DNA from: JAJYTL01 sp046705265
GTDB taxonomy: Bacteria > Pseudomonadota > Alphaproteobacteria > Ferrovibrionales > Ferrovibrionaceae
NCBI GenBank assembly: GCA_046705265.1
Contig: JBJKQL010000008.1
Span: 5,795-69,794 of the forward strand
Length of the DNA: 64,000 bases
Direction of reading: 5' to 3'
Below are positions 1 through 8,993 of the stretch, one piece after another (position 1 is the first letter of the stretch; each line of letters begins with the position of its first letter). The position numbers were made by a program, and so were the translations under genes. The notes beneath the pieces were generated by a model. That model saw nothing but the letters and a program-made list of their open reading frames with translations, was not told the origin of the DNA and ran no database searches.

Positions 1-2
1 CG

Positions 3-788
3 GCGAAGCCGAAAACTGATATAAATCAAGGTGAAGCCTTTATCTGGCATCAGCACCCCGAGGGTCTCGAGCCGGTCCCCAGGGTCAATCGCGTCGATCT
101 GTCGCTGCTCCGCGGCATCGAGCGGGTCCGCGACATTTTGCTCGACAATACGCGTCGTTTCGCCGAAGGCTGGCCGGCCAATAACGCGCTCCTTTGGGGC
201 GCGCGCGGCATGGGCAAAAGCTCGCTGGTCAAGGCGATCCATGCCGCGCTCAACGCCGAAAAGCCGGGATGCTTGGCATTGATCGAAATTCACCGTGAAG
301 ATATTCAGAGCCTGCCGGCACTTCTTCTTCTCCTCAGGCGCAGCAAGCGCCGCTGCCTTCTCTTTTGCGACGACCTTTCCTTCGACAACAATGATACCAG
401 CTATAAATCCTTGAAGGCGGTGCTCGAAGGGGGCATCGAGGGCCGGCCGGAGAACGTCATCTTCTACGCCACGTCGAACCGCCGTCATCTTCTTTCCCGT
501 GACATGATCGAAAACGAACGCTCGACCGCGATCAACCCGAGCGAGGCGGTTGAGGAAAAGGTCTCGCTCTCAGATAGATTCGGACTCTGGCTCGGCTTCC
601 ATAATTGCAGCCAGGAAGACTTCTTCGCGATGATCGAGGGCTACGCTGAATACTATCGGCTTGAAATCGATCGCGATCGCCTTCACGCGGAAGCGGTGGA
701 ATGGTCGGTAACGCGGGGCTCGCGGTCTGGCCGCGTCGCGTGGCAGTTCATCCAAGACCTCGCCGGACGGCTCGGCAAGAGCCTTTAG
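3..788 (+). CDS. DUF815-family P-loop ATPase, 5' end outside window
   Basis: The frame is open from the first bases, so the gene starts upstream and about 261 residues are visible. Family features run in order: a conserved lead-in with FIWHQHPEGLEPV, then LLWGARGMGKSS as the Walker A loop (visible residues about 64-74), LLFCDDLSFD as a Walker B-like strand, and ATSNRR as a sensor-1-like segment. DUF815 proteins are AAA-like ATPases of unknown cellular role; no partner is evident. A TTG at 138 could act as a start, but the family-typical sequence upstream of it shows the real protein is longer. It converges with the NlpD-like gene, with only 13 bp between the two stops. The family call is firm; the function is unknown. 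Confidence 0.85.
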   Translation, partial: AKPKTDINQGEAFIWHQHPEGLEPVPRVNRVDLSLLRGIERVRDILLDNTRRFAEGWPANNALLWGARGMGKSSLVKAIHAALNAEKPGCLALIEIHREDIQSLPALLLLLRRSKRRCLLFCDDLSFDNNDTSYKSLKAVLEGGIEGRPENVIFYATSNRRHLLSRDMIENERSTAINPSEAVEEKVSLSDRFGLWLGFHNCSQEDFFAMIEGYAEYYRLEIDRDRLHAEAVEWSVTRGSRSGRVAWQFIQDLAGRLGKSL

Positions 789-801
789 GCGCTAAATCGG
801 G

Positions 802-2022
802 TCAGCCGGCGCGGGTCGCGCTCGTCTTCGGCAGGGCGGATAGGTAGCGCAAGGGGTCGACCGGCCGTGCGCCCTGGCGGATTTCGAAGTGAAGTTGCGG
901 CGAGGCGACGCCCCCGGTTTCGCCGGCCCGCGCGATGATCTCGCCCCGTGCGACACGTTGGCCGCGTCGCACCAGAAGCTTCGCGTTATGAGCGTAAGCG
1001 GTGATCCACCCGTCGGCATGGCGGATCAGGATCAGGTTGCCGTAGCCTTTGAGCTGATTGCCGGCATAGACGACGGTTCCCGCCGCGGCGGCGCGCACCG
1101 GCGTTCCTTCAGGAACGGCGATATTGATCCCGTCATTGTCGAGGCCGTTGGACTCCGGTCCAAAGCCGACTAAGAGCCGGCCTTTCACGGGCCACAGGAA
1201 GGGATGGCGATGATCCCTGGGCGCCTCGAGCCGCGTGGCAACCGCAGGCGTCGCCCGTTCGGCCGAGTTCGAGCGCCGGCCGTTTCCGTGCCGTTCTTCG
1301 TCGCGGCGGCCTGCGTGATTAGGATTGAGATCGGTCTCATGAACCGTGGGGCGTGCCGGCGCCGGCGTGGCTCTGCGTTGTGGCGCGGCCAGGGGCAGCG
1401 GCGTTGCGGTGCGCGCGACGGCGGCGACCACCGGCAGCGCCGTCATCGGCGGTGGCTGGCGCTCGATCGGTGGTGCGGGTGGGCCGCCTTCTGGCGGCGG
1501 GATGACCAGGATCGTATCGGCCTGCAACCGATAGGGCGCGAGAATATCGTTGGCATTCGCGATCTCGTAGAGTCCGACATGATAACGGCGCGACAGGCCA
1601 TAAAGCGTTTCGCCCGGCTGCACCACATGGGTCTTTGGCTTCGGCAGGACGAGGCGCTGGCCGGCAAGGATATGATAAGGCGGGTTGAGCCGGTTGGCGT
1701 CGAGGAGCAAGCGGAGCGGCACGTGATAGCGGCGTGAAATATCGTAAAGAGTCTCGCCGCGCCGGACGAGGACGGTTGCCGGATTGCCGGCAATCGGGTT
1801 TGGCGGCCAGCGCGGCGCGGTCTTCGCCCCCGTGGCGATCGGGTGCATTCCGCGCTCGCCCGGTGGAGGATAGGGTACGCCGGCAGCCGGAGCGGCTGAA
1901 TTGGCGATGACGTGTTGCGAGGCCGGCGCGGGGCTCCAGGTGAGAAGCGTCGGCGCCTGTTCACATCCCGCGAGCGCCAGCACACTGGCTGCCATCGCGC
2001 ATAGCCGCCAAGGCGAATCCAT
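802..2022 (-). CDS. nlpD: NlpD-like LysM/LytM (M23) lipoprotein, likely amidase activator
   Basis: 406 aa. The N-terminus is a lipoprotein signal with lipobox LALAGC (Cys20), so the protein is probably anchored on the periplasmic side of a membrane. Two LysM peptidoglycan-binding repeats lie at about residues 85-128 and 133-176, each with GETLY and SRRYHV. A proline- and arginine-rich linker leads to a C-terminal LytM/M23 domain (about 290-395). Metal ligands look degenerate: the usual H-x-G-x-D region reads DGINIAV and the usual HLH reads QLHFEIR, as in E. coli NlpD. I infer an amidase activator in cell separation rather than a hydrolase. It lies 82 bp downstream of pcm, matching the common surE-pcm-nlpD order. 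Confidence 0.85.
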   Translation of the reverse strand: MDSPWRLCAMAASVLALAGCEQAPTLLTWSPAPASQHVIANSAAPAAGVPYPPPGERGMHPIATGAKTAPRWPPNPIAGNPATVLVRRGETLYDISRRYHVPLRLLLDANRLNPPYHILAGQRLVLPKPKTHVVQPGETLYGLSRRYHVGLYEIANANDILAPYRLQADTILVIPPPEGGPPAPPIERQPPPMTALPVVAAVARTATPLPLAAPQRRATPAPARPTVHETDLNPNHAGRRDEERHGNGRRSNSAERATPAVATRLEAPRDHRHPFLWPVKGRLLVGFGPESNGLDNDGINIAVPEGTPVRAAAAGTVVYAGNQLKGYGNLILIRHADGWITAYAHNAKLLVRRGQRVARGEIIARAGETGGVASPQLHFEIRQGARPVDPLRYLSALPKTSATRAG

Positions 2023-2104
2023 GGCGCAACTCTAGGCGGTCGCACGATGCCGATCAATGCGGAACCGGCACGGTGAGCGGGCGGCGGCTTTCTGAAGAAA
2101 CGCG

Positions 2105-2743
2105 TCAGCCTTCGCCGATACCGGGCAGAAGCGGCACGAAACGAACGGGCGTGAGGTGCTGTTCGGTGAATCCATCCTCGTCGCGATGGATGCGGAGCAC
2201 TTCCTGATCCTCGCCTTCGCGGCCGACCGGAATGATGAGAATTCCGCCTGGTGCCAGCTGATCGGCCAGGGTCTCCGGCACCGTTGGCGCCGCGGCGGTA
2301 ACGATGATGCGGGGAAAGGGCGCCTGCTCCGGCCAACCCTTGCTGCCGTCGCCGACCCGTGTCGTAATGTTGGAAATGCGCAACTCCGCGAACAGGTTTT
2401 CCGCCTCTCTCACCAGCGCGCGGTGACGGTCAATGGTATAGACCCGGCGCGCAAGGCGGGACAGAATCGCCGCCTGATAGCCGGAGCCGGTGCCAATTTC
2501 CAGCACCTTGACGCGCTCGCCAAGATCGAGCGCCTGGGTCATCAGGGCGACGACATAGGGCTGGCTGATGGTCTGGCCGCTGCCGATCGGTAGAGCGATA
2601 TTCTCGTAGGCCTGCGGCTTGAAGAAGTCGGGAACGAAACGCTCGCGTGGGATGCGCTCGATCGCGGCCAACACCTGGGTATCGGTGATGCCCTGGCTTC
2701 GGAGCTCCATCAGGAGACGGATCTTGTGCTCGGCGTCGGTCAC
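2105..2743 (-). CDS. pcm: Protein-L-isoaspartate O-methyltransferase
   Basis: 212 aa, the usual family length. The enzyme methylates L-isoaspartyl residues in aged proteins with S-adenosylmethionine, starting their repair. Visible motifs are the family-specific ALPIGSGQTISQPYVVA segment (about residues 50-66) and SAM-binding motif I VLEIGTGSGYQAA (about 79-91). Its ATG overlaps the surE stop by 4 bp, so the two are co-translated in a surE-pcm pair found widely in proteobacteria. Confidence 0.95.
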   Translation of the reverse strand: MTDAEHKIRLLMELRSQGITDTQVLAAIERIPRERFVPDFFKPQAYENIALPIGSGQTISQPYVVALMTQALDLGERVKVLEIGTGSGYQAAILSRLARRVYTIDRHRALVREAENLFAELRISNITTRVGDGSKGWPEQAPFPRIIVTAAAPTVPETLADQLAPGGILIIPVGREGEDQEVLRIHRDEDGFTEQHLTPVRFVPLLPGIGEG

Positions 2744-3495
2744 GAAAGCGCAGTCTTAAGTCGTTTCAAGGTTGGAGAATGGGTAAGTTCTATCTTGAGC
2801 GGCGTGACGACGATATTGCCGCTGCGGATGGCGTCGAGGTCCGAATGACGTTTCGGCGTTCCGACCTGCCGGCGGAAGCCGATCCAGTAATAGGGGTTGC
2901 CTCGCGCGTCGATGCGATGCTCGATCTTGATGTCGGAGACATTGCGCCGCCCTTGCTCGGCGACGACGATGCCCTTCACCGTTCCCGCCGTGGCGTCGGG
3001 GAAATTGACGTTGATCAGGACATCGCGCGGCCAACCGGTCTTGATCAGCTTTCGCACCATGCCGGCGCCGAAATGGCGGGCGGTCTCCCATTTGACCGGG
3101 CGTTGGTGTTGGAAGACCTGGCTCATGGCGATGGCGGGGATTCCGAGGATAGCGCCCTCCATCGCCGCAGCGACGGTGCCGGAATAGGTCACGTCTTCGC
3201 CGAGATTGCCGCCGCGATTGACGCCGGAAAGAATGAGGTCCGGTTTGGCGCCGGGGATGATGGTGTTGACCGCGAGCATGACGCAATCGGTCGGCGTGCC
3301 GGCGATGGCAAAACGGCGGGCGCGAATCTTGCGGATGCGCAACGGCACGGTCAGAGTCAGCGAATGGGCGGCGCCGCTTTGCTCATGCTCTGGGGCGACC
3401 ACCCAGACATCGTCGGAGAGTTCACGCGCGATCCGCTCCATGACTTTCAGGCCCGGTGCGTGGATGCCGTCGTCGTTGGTGACGAGAATCCGCAC
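2740..3495 (-). CDS. surE: 5'/3'-nucleotidase SurE
   Basis: 251 aa from a GTG start. SurE is a metal-dependent nucleoside-monophosphate phosphatase linked to stationary-phase survival. The N-terminus VRILVTNDDGIHAPG carries the metal-binding Asp8-Asp9 pair; EHEQSGAAHSLTL and SGVNRGGNLGEDVTYSGT are further family motifs. The frame stays open to 3576, but the family begins exactly at this GTG, and an AGCGGAGAGC ribosome site sits just before it, so I reject the longer start. The gene is 13 bp downstream of serS and overlaps pcm by 4 bp. Confidence 0.94.
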   Translation of the reverse strand: MRILVTNDDGIHAPGLKVMERIARELSDDVWVVAPEHEQSGAAHSLTLTVPLRIRKIRARRFAIAGTPTDCVMLAVNTIIPGAKPDLILSGVNRGGNLGEDVTYSGTVAAAMEGAILGIPAIAMSQVFQHQRPVKWETARHFGAGMVRKLIKTGWPRDVLINVNFPDATAGTVKGIVVAEQGRRNVSDIKIEHRIDARGNPYYWIGFRRQVGTPKRHSDLDAIRSGNIVVTPLKIELTHSPTLKRLKTALS

Positions 3496-3508
3496 GATGC
3501 GCTCTCCG

Positions 3509-4783
3509 CTACGGTTCGATGCGGGCAAGACCGCCGAGATAGGGGCGAAGCGCCTCCGGCACGGTGATCGCGCCATCCTCTTCCTGATAATTCTCGATCA
3601 CCGCGATCAAGGTGCGGCCGACCGCGAGGCCCGAACCATTCAGAGTATGGACGAAGCGAGTCTGCTCGCGGTTTCCTTTTGGTCGCGTGCGCGCCTTCAT
3701 GCGCCGGGCCTGGAAATCACCGCAATTCGAGCAGCTCGAAATCTCGCGATAGACGTTTTCGGAAGGCAACCAAACCTCAATGTCATAGGTCTTGGCGGCG
3801 GCAAAGCCCATGTCGCCGGAAGACAGCAGCATCACGCGGTAGGGCAGGCCGAGGCGACGCAACACCGCCTCGGCGCAATCCGTCATGCGCTCGTGCTCGG
3901 CCGTTGATTGCTCCGGCGTCGTGATGCTCACCAGCTCGACCTTATAGAATTGATGCTGGCGGATCATGCCGCGCGTGTCGCGTCCGGCAGCACCCGCTTC
4001 GGAACGGAAGCAGGGCGTGAGTGCGGTAAATCGAAGCGGCAATGTCTCGTCGTCCAGAATCCGTTCGCGCGCGAGATTGCTGAGCGGCACCTCGGCGGTC
4101 GGGATCAGCCAGTAATCATCGCGGGTGCGGAACAGGTCATCGGCGAATTTCGGCAATTGGCCGGTGCCATAAAGCGCCTGTTCCCGCACCAGGACCGGCG
4201 GGCTGACCTCGGTGTAGCCGAACGCGTTCGTGTGCAGATCGAGCATGAAGGCGGCCAGCGCGCGCTCGAGCCGCGCGAAAGCGCCCTTGAGCACCACGAA
4301 GCGGGCGCCGGAAATCTGGCTCGCCGTCTCGAAGTCCATGAGACCGAAAGCCTTGCCGATGGCCTCGTGGGATTGCGGCGGAAAGGCGAAGGCCCGCGGC
4401 TCGCCAACTCGACGGAGTTCGACATTGGCGCTCTCGTCTGGCCCCTCCGGCACATCGGGCAAGGGCAGGTTCGGGATGGTCGCGAGTTGGCTTTCGATTT
4501 TTTCGCCCAGCGCCGCGGCTTCGTCTTCGCCAATCCGCACACGTTCCTTGAGATCGCCGACCTCGGCCTTCAAGGCCTCCGCTTCCCCGCCTTGCCCTTT
4601 CAAGGCGCCAATCCGGCGCGAGGCCTCGTTGCGGCGCGTCAGCCAAGTCTGAATTTCGGTCTGCAGGCGGCGCAAGTCCGCATCCGCCGCTAGAATTTCC
4701 GCCGACATCGGGCTCAAGCCGCGGCGGCGGAGACCTTCGTCGAAAGCAGCGGCGTTGTCGCGAATCCACTTCAGGTCATGCAT
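3509..4783 (-). CDS. serS: Seryl-tRNA synthetase
   Basis: 424 aa, class II aminoacyl-tRNA synthetase charging tRNA-Ser (and tRNA-Sec where present) with serine. Residues about 30-100 form the predicted N-terminal helical arm that contacts the tRNA. Motif 2 shows [14 protein letters not shown] and motif 3 shows [16 protein letters not shown] near the C-terminus. Length and motif order are normal. It is followed closely by surE, and tatC ends 74 bp upstream. Confidence 0.97.
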   Translation of the reverse strand: MHDLKWIRDNAAAFDEGLRRRGLSPMSAEILAADADLRRLQTEIQTWLTRRNEASRRIGALKGQGGEAEALKAEVGDLKERVRIGEDEAAALGEKIESQLATIPNLPLPDVPEGPDESANVELRRVGEPRAFAFPPQSHEAIGKAFGLMDFETASQISGARFVVLKGAFARLERALAAFMLDLHTNAFGYTEVSPPVLVREQALYGTGQLPKFADDLFRTRDDYWLIPTAEVPLSNLARERILDDETLPLRFTALTPCFRSEAGAAGRDTRGMIRQHQFYKVELVSITTPEQSTAEHERMTDCAEAVLRRLGLPYRVMLLSSGDMGFAAAKTYDIEVWLPSENVYREISSCSNCGDFQARRMKARTRPKGNREQTRFVHTLNGSGLAVGRTLIAVIENYQEEDGAITVPEALRPYLGGLARIEP

Positions 4784-4857
4784 GGCGGGGCGGGAAAAAA
4801 TGACCGGAGGCGCGAGTTATACGCCGACAACGATAATCGGTAAACCTCGAAGCGCCA

Positions 4858-5691
4858 TCAAGGTTCGCTGGCGCCGCCACCTGTGTTGCCGCCTGTTTCT
4901 CCGCTGGCGGCCTCTGCCGCTTCGCGCTGGGCACGCTGTCGCTCGATCCGCCGGGCGCTCCAGATCGAGGCCTCGTAAAGTGCGAGAAGCGGAAAGGCAA
5001 GCGAGCACTGGCTGATCGGATCGGGGGGCGTTACCACCGCCGCGAGCGCGAAAATGCCGACGATGGCGTAGCGCCGCTTCGACTTCAGCTGGTCGCTGGT
5101 GATCAATCCGGCGCGCGCGAGGAGTGACAACAGAACCGGCAGCTGAAAGGCGAAGCCGAATCCGAAAATCAGCGTCATCACCAGCGACAAATATTGACTG
5201 ATCTTGATGATTGCGACGATCGCAAGATTGTGCGGCCCGCCAACGGTCTGAAACGAAATGAAGAACTTGAGCGCGAAGGGCAAGATAACGAAATATACCA
5301 GCGCGGTGCCGAGCAGGAACAGGACCGGTGTCGCAATCAGGTAGGGCAGAAACGCCTTGCGCTCGTTCTTGTAGAGGCCGGGCGCGACGAACTTCCAGAT
5401 TTGTGTCGCGATGATCGGAAACGACACGATCAACGCCGCCCAGAAGGTAAGCTTCAGATAGGTGAAGAATGCCTCCTGCGGCGACGTGAACTGCATCTCG
5501 TGATGCGCGGGCGAATGGCCATAGGCCATCGCGAGCGGCCGGGTCAGGAGGAGGAAAATCTCCGATTTGAACGGATAGATGGCAAGAAAGCAGATAAAGA
5601 GCGTCGCCACCGACCACATCAGCCGGCGCCGCAGTTCAATCAAATGGTCGAGGAGAGGAGCTTTGGTGGCCTCAATCTCGTCTTCGCTCAC
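4858..5691 (-). CDS. tatC: Sec-independent protein translocase TatC
   Basis: 277 aa polytopic inner-membrane protein with six predicted membrane segments. TatC is the receptor for twin-arginine signal peptides. The family motif LLDHLIELRRRL is at residues 14-25, followed by the conserved periplasmic and membrane segments, including FGFAFQLPVLL. The C-terminal tail is glycine- and serine-rich and cytoplasmic. The ATG overlaps the tatB stop by 4 bp. Order tatA-tatB-tatC is standard. Confidence 0.96.
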   Translation of the reverse strand: MSEDEIEATKAPLLDHLIELRRRLMWSVATLFICFLAIYPFKSEIFLLLTRPLAMAYGHSPAHHEMQFTSPQEAFFTYLKLTFWAALIVSFPIIATQIWKFVAPGLYKNERKAFLPYLIATPVLFLLGTALVYFVILPFALKFFISFQTVGGPHNLAIVAIIKISQYLSLVMTLIFGFGFAFQLPVLLSLLARAGLITSDQLKSKRRYAIVGIFALAAVVTPPDPISQCSLAFPLLALYEASIWSARRIERQRAQREAAEAASGETGGNTGGGASEP

Positions 5692-6338
5692 CCGCTCACT
5701 CCGGTACCAGTTTTTTTCTCCCGCGGCGGCTCGTCGATTTCGGTCGGGATTTCGGCCGGTTCGCCCAGGTTTCGGGGTTTAGCCGCTTGCTCGGTCGCGG
5801 GCTGAGCTGTTGACGTTGCTTCCGGTACCTTTTTTTCCGCGGCTTCGACGACAGGTTCGACGGCGGCTTCAGCCTCGGTGTCGGGCTTGGTTTCAGCTTT
5901 CGCTTCAGGCGTGGGCGGCTCGACGAGTTCGGCCGCGAGCGCCTCTGCGGCCTGAGTCTCGGCTGTAGGTTGAGGTTCGTCTTTCACGTGCGCTTCGATG
6001 CTGTTCTCGTCCGAAGCCGCCGTTTTCTCGTGGTGGTTGAGAGAATCGAGGGATTTGCGCAATTCACCATCGGGATCGATGGTATTGGCGAGCGCGTCGG
6101 CGCTGAACTCGCTGCCGAGCCCGGTCGGCAGATCGCTCTCGATCTGCTTCTTGATATCCTTCAGGTCGTCTTCGTTGGCGAGCTCTTCGATCGCGCTCTG
6201 GAATTCATGCGCCAAAGATCGCGCCTTGCTCGTCCACTGGCCGACGGTACGCAGAACCTTTGGCAAATCTTTTGGGCCGATGACGAGGAGCGCCACGCCG
6301 GCGATCACGGCCATTTCCGACCAAGCGATATCAAACAT
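5688..6338 (-). CDS. tatB: Sec-independent protein translocase TatB
   Basis: 216 aa. The N-terminus MFDIAWSEMAVIAGVALLVI is the single membrane helix, followed by IGPKDLPKVLR and an amphipathic helix, the hallmark of TatB (with TatC it forms the substrate receptor). The remainder, about 110 residues, is an Ala/Glu/Thr/Pro-rich low-complexity tail, longer than in E. coli TatB (171 aa). Tail length varies in alphaproteobacteria, and no extra domain is recognised. Confidence 0.93.
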   Translation of the reverse strand: MFDIAWSEMAVIAGVALLVIGPKDLPKVLRTVGQWTSKARSLAHEFQSAIEELANEDDLKDIKKQIESDLPTGLGSEFSADALANTIDPDGELRKSLDSLNHHEKTAASDENSIEAHVKDEPQPTAETQAAEALAAELVEPPTPEAKAETKPDTEAEAAVEPVVEAAEKKVPEATSTAQPATEQAAKPRNLGEPAEIPTEIDEPPREKKTGTGVSG

Positions 6339-6380
6339 CGGAACCCCGGCCTCCCCCGGGGCGAGGCGAGGGGACCTGCC

Positions 6381-6614
6381 TCACCCCTGGTTCGTCTTAT
6401 CCTTGGCCGCGGTGGAATTCGCCTGCGATCCTGATGTGCCGTCGATGGTGCGCGGCTGCGCCGATACCTGCTCGTTCGGTTCCTGCATGCCCTGTTTAAA
6501 GTTCTTGATTCCTTGGGCCAAGTCGCCCGCCGCTTTTGGAAGCTTGCCGGCGCCAAAGATGATCAAGATTACCATCAACAGGATGAGCACATGCCAAAAG
6601 CTAAACGTGCCCAT
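6381..6614 (-). CDS. tatA: Sec-independent protein translocase TatA
   Basis: 77 aa. One N-terminal membrane helix ([18 protein letters not shown]) is followed by [20 protein letters not shown], the TatA hinge and amphipathic helix. TatA oligomers form the translocation pore. I place the start at the ATG at 6614 because AAAGGAG lies 7-8 bases upstream; a possible start 21 bases earlier would add an atypical hydrophilic leader. It is the first gene of tatABC, with 178 bp separating it from scpB. Confidence 0.94.
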   Translation of the reverse strand: MGTFSFWHVLILLMVILIIFGAGKLPKAAGDLAQGIKNFKQGMQEPNEQVSAQPRTIDGTSGSQANSTAAKDKTNQG

Positions 6615-6792
6615 GACTTTCTCCTTTTGCAGCAAAATCCCTGGTTTTCTGCGATCTCATCATGGCAGAAAGCAACACCCGGCGCAACGAACCTGCCTTG
6701 CGCCGGCCAATCTACTCTAAATTCAATAAACCGAAAGCCAAATTTGTGGCGATATCCCACCGCCGGCTCAGGCCTGATGTTCGCGCGGCCGC

Positions 6793-7488
6793 TCAGGTGC
6801 GAGCGCGTTCGGCATCCCTCTCGGCGCCGGTCGCCCCTTCGGATGCGTTCTCTCCTTCTTCGGCGGTTTCCTCTTCTTCGGCGGTTCCCTCTTCGAGCGG
6901 GTCTTCTTCCGCTTCCGGGCTCTCGCCCGGCGCCGGTCCGAGCAAGCTCTCGCTCGGGATACGAGAATCGAGGAGACCGGCCGCCTTGAGTTCTGCAATG
7001 CCGGGGAGATCGCTCAATCCCTCGAGGCCGAATTGGACGAGGAAGGCGTCGGTCGTTCCGTAGGTGATCGGCCGTCCCGGCGTGCGTCTTCGGCCCCGCA
7101 TCCGCACCCAGCCGGTCTCGAGCAGCAGATCAAGCGTTCCCCGGCCCAAGGCCACGCCTCGGATTTCCTCGATTTCCGCGCGCGTCACCGGCTGGTGATA
7201 GGCGATGATGGCGAGCGTCTCCGTCGCGGCCCGCGACAGCCGCCGCGGTGTCTCGCGATATTGCTCGAGGAGATGAGCAAGGTCGGGGGCGGTGGCGAAT
7301 GCAAAGCCGTCGGCCAGCGCGCGCAGTGTCACGCCGCGGGCCTGGTAATGTTCCGTCAAGGCCGCAAGCACGGCCTCGATGTCGGCATCCTCCGGCAGCC
7401 GCGCCTTGAGGGTTGCGATGTCGAGCGGTTCGGCGGCCGCGAAAAGCAACGCCTCCGCCATGCGCAGATGCTGCGGGTCGAGGGTCAT
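6793..7488 (-). CDS. scpB: Segregation and condensation protein B
   Basis: 231 aa. ScpB is a winged-helix partner of ScpA in the SMC condensin complex, which compacts and segregates chromosomes. Characteristic segments are ALLFAAAEPLDIATL near the N-terminus and TLAIIAYHQPVTRAEIEEIRG in the second winged helix, followed by GRPITYGTTDAFLVQFGL. The last 40 or so residues are a glutamate-rich tail that is probably disordered. The start overlaps the scpA stop by 4 bp. Confidence 0.94.
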   Translation of the reverse strand: MTLDPQHLRMAEALLFAAAEPLDIATLKARLPEDADIEAVLAALTEHYQARGVTLRALADGFAFATAPDLAHLLEQYRETPRRLSRAATETLAIIAYHQPVTRAEIEEIRGVALGRGTLDLLLETGWVRMRGRRRTPGRPITYGTTDAFLVQFGLEGLSDLPGIAELKAAGLLDSRIPSESLLGPAPGESPEAEEDPLEEGTAEEEETAEEGENASEGATGAERDAERART

Positions 7489-8297
7489 GAAGCTTCCGTC
7501 GGAGCGTCGACGGGATTGACCGGCCGGCGCAAATGGATTGGGCCGAAGGGCTGCCCCTGATGGAGTTCGACGAGACCCTGCCGCGCGAGTTCGAGGCTTG
7601 CCACCAGGGTCGATGCGGTAGCCGAGCGCAGCCCAAAGGAATCGGCGACCTGCGGCGGCAAGAAGCTCTGCAACATCGACCAGTCCGGCATCCAGCCGAT
7701 CATGTCGCCGAGCCGCGCCAGGGCCTGCTCGACGGAAAACACCGCTCGGCGGTCGATGAGGAGCGTCGGCGGCTTGCTTCGTCGCGCCCGCGAACCGCCG
7801 TAGGATTTGAGCAGATCATGGAATTCCAGCTGGTAGACCGAAGTGCGGATCACGCGTATACCGTCAGGCCGGCCGCGGAGGAAGATATCGCGGCCGACTT
7901 GAGGCCGGGCCATGAGGCGGGCCGCGGCGTCGCGCATCGCTTCGAGTCGGCGCAACTGCCATGTCAGCCGTTCGGCCATTTCGTCGCCGCTCGGCTCGTC
8001 ATCCGCGGGCGGTTCTGGTAAAAGAAGCCGGCTCTTGAGATAGGCAAGCCATGCCGCCATCACCAGATAATCGGCGGCGACTTCGAGCCTTACGCGCCTC
8101 ACCTGGGCAATGAAGGCAAGGTATTGTTCGGCCAAGGCGAGGATCGATATCTGGCGCAGATCCACCTTCTGCTCGCGCGCCAGCGAGAGCAGAAGATCAA
8201 GCGGTCCTTCGAAGCCCTGGATATCGACGACCAGGGTTTCCTCTCGGCCCGGCGGCCTGATCTCGAAAGGGGGCTCGCTATCGCTGACGGTTACCAC
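7485..8297 (-). CDS. scpA: Segregation and condensation protein A
   Basis: 270 aa from a GTG. ScpA is the kleisin that bridges SMC heads. The diagnostic N-terminal FEGPLDLLLSLAREQKVDL is at about residues 29-47, followed by the helical segment ALAEQYLAFIAQ and LEVAADYLVMAAWLAYLKS. The C-terminal winged helix ends with VELHQGQPFGPIHL. It is translationally coupled to scpB and starts 6 bp after the M50 protease stop, in the familiar nagZ-M50-scpAB order. Confidence 0.94.
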   Translation of the reverse strand: MVTVSDSEPPFEIRPPGREETLVVDIQGFEGPLDLLLSLAREQKVDLRQISILALAEQYLAFIAQVRRVRLEVAADYLVMAAWLAYLKSRLLLPEPPADDEPSGDEMAERLTWQLRRLEAMRDAAARLMARPQVGRDIFLRGRPDGIRVIRTSVYQLEFHDLLKSYGGSRARRSKPPTLLIDRRAVFSVEQALARLGDMIGWMPDWSMLQSFLPPQVADSFGLRSATASTLVASLELARQGLVELHQGQPFGPIHLRRPVNPVDAPTEAS

Positions 8298-8303
8298 GCG
8301 GCC

Positions 8304-8993
8304 TCAGTTCCCGGTCAGAATCAGAATCCAATGATAGAGGAATTCGATCGGCGGCCCAAGCAGCCAACGGAAGATATTGAGGTCGAGACCGAAATGGCTG
8401 CCGGCCAAGGGCACCAGCACGAGAACCACGATCAGGATCATGATGCCATAGCGCTCGGTGCGGGCCAAGGGAATGGCGAGTGCCCTCGGCAGCAGCCCGA
8501 CCGCGACCCGGCCGCCGTCGAGAGGCGGCAGCGGAATCATGTTGAAGAGCGCCAGTACCAGATTGATGGCGATCGCGATTTGAAGGTTCTGAGCCAGCCA
8601 ATTCGCCGCAGCGGCGGGCAGAAAGGGCAGAAGATGGCCCATGAGCCCGGCGAGGAAGGCGAGTGCGATGTTGATTCCGGGACCGGCGAGCGCGACCCAG
8701 ACCATGTCGCGCCGGGGCTCGCGCAGACGTCCGAAATTGACCGGCACGGGTTTGGCGTAACCAAAGAGAAACGGCACCCGGAGCAGCAGGAGGATCGCTG
8801 GCAACAGGATGGTGCCGTAAAGGTCGATATGGCGGATCGGATTGAAGGTGACGCGCCCCGCGCGATAGGCCGTGTCGTCGCCGAGCTGCCAGGCGACGAA
8901 GCCGTGCGCGGCTTCGTGAAACGTGATGGCGATCACCACCGGGATCACAAAGACCGAAGCCTCGTAGACCGTGCGCAGGATGCTCGCGCTCAC
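8304..8993 (-). CDS. Site-2 protease family (M50) membrane zinc metalloprotease
   Basis: 229 aa, multi-pass membrane protein. HEAAHG at residues 26-31 supplies two zinc-binding histidines and the catalytic glutamate; NMIPLPPLDGGR further on provides the conserved aspartate ligand. These two motifs define the small, PDZ-free M50 group found beside nagZ and scpA in alphaproteobacteria. Substrates are not known for this branch, so a role in regulated intramembrane proteolysis is inference. The start overlaps the nagZ stop by 4 bp. Confidence 0.88.
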   Translation of the reverse strand: MSASILRTVYEASVFVIPVVIAITFHEAAHGFVAWQLGDDTAYRAGRVTFNPIRHIDLYGTILLPAILLLLRVPFLFGYAKPVPVNFGRLREPRRDMVWVALAGPGINIALAFLAGLMGHLLPFLPAAAANWLAQNLQIAIAINLVLALFNMIPLPPLDGGRVAVGLLPRALAIPLARTERYGIMILIVVLVLVPLAGSHFGLDLNIFRWLLGPPIEFLYHWILILTGN

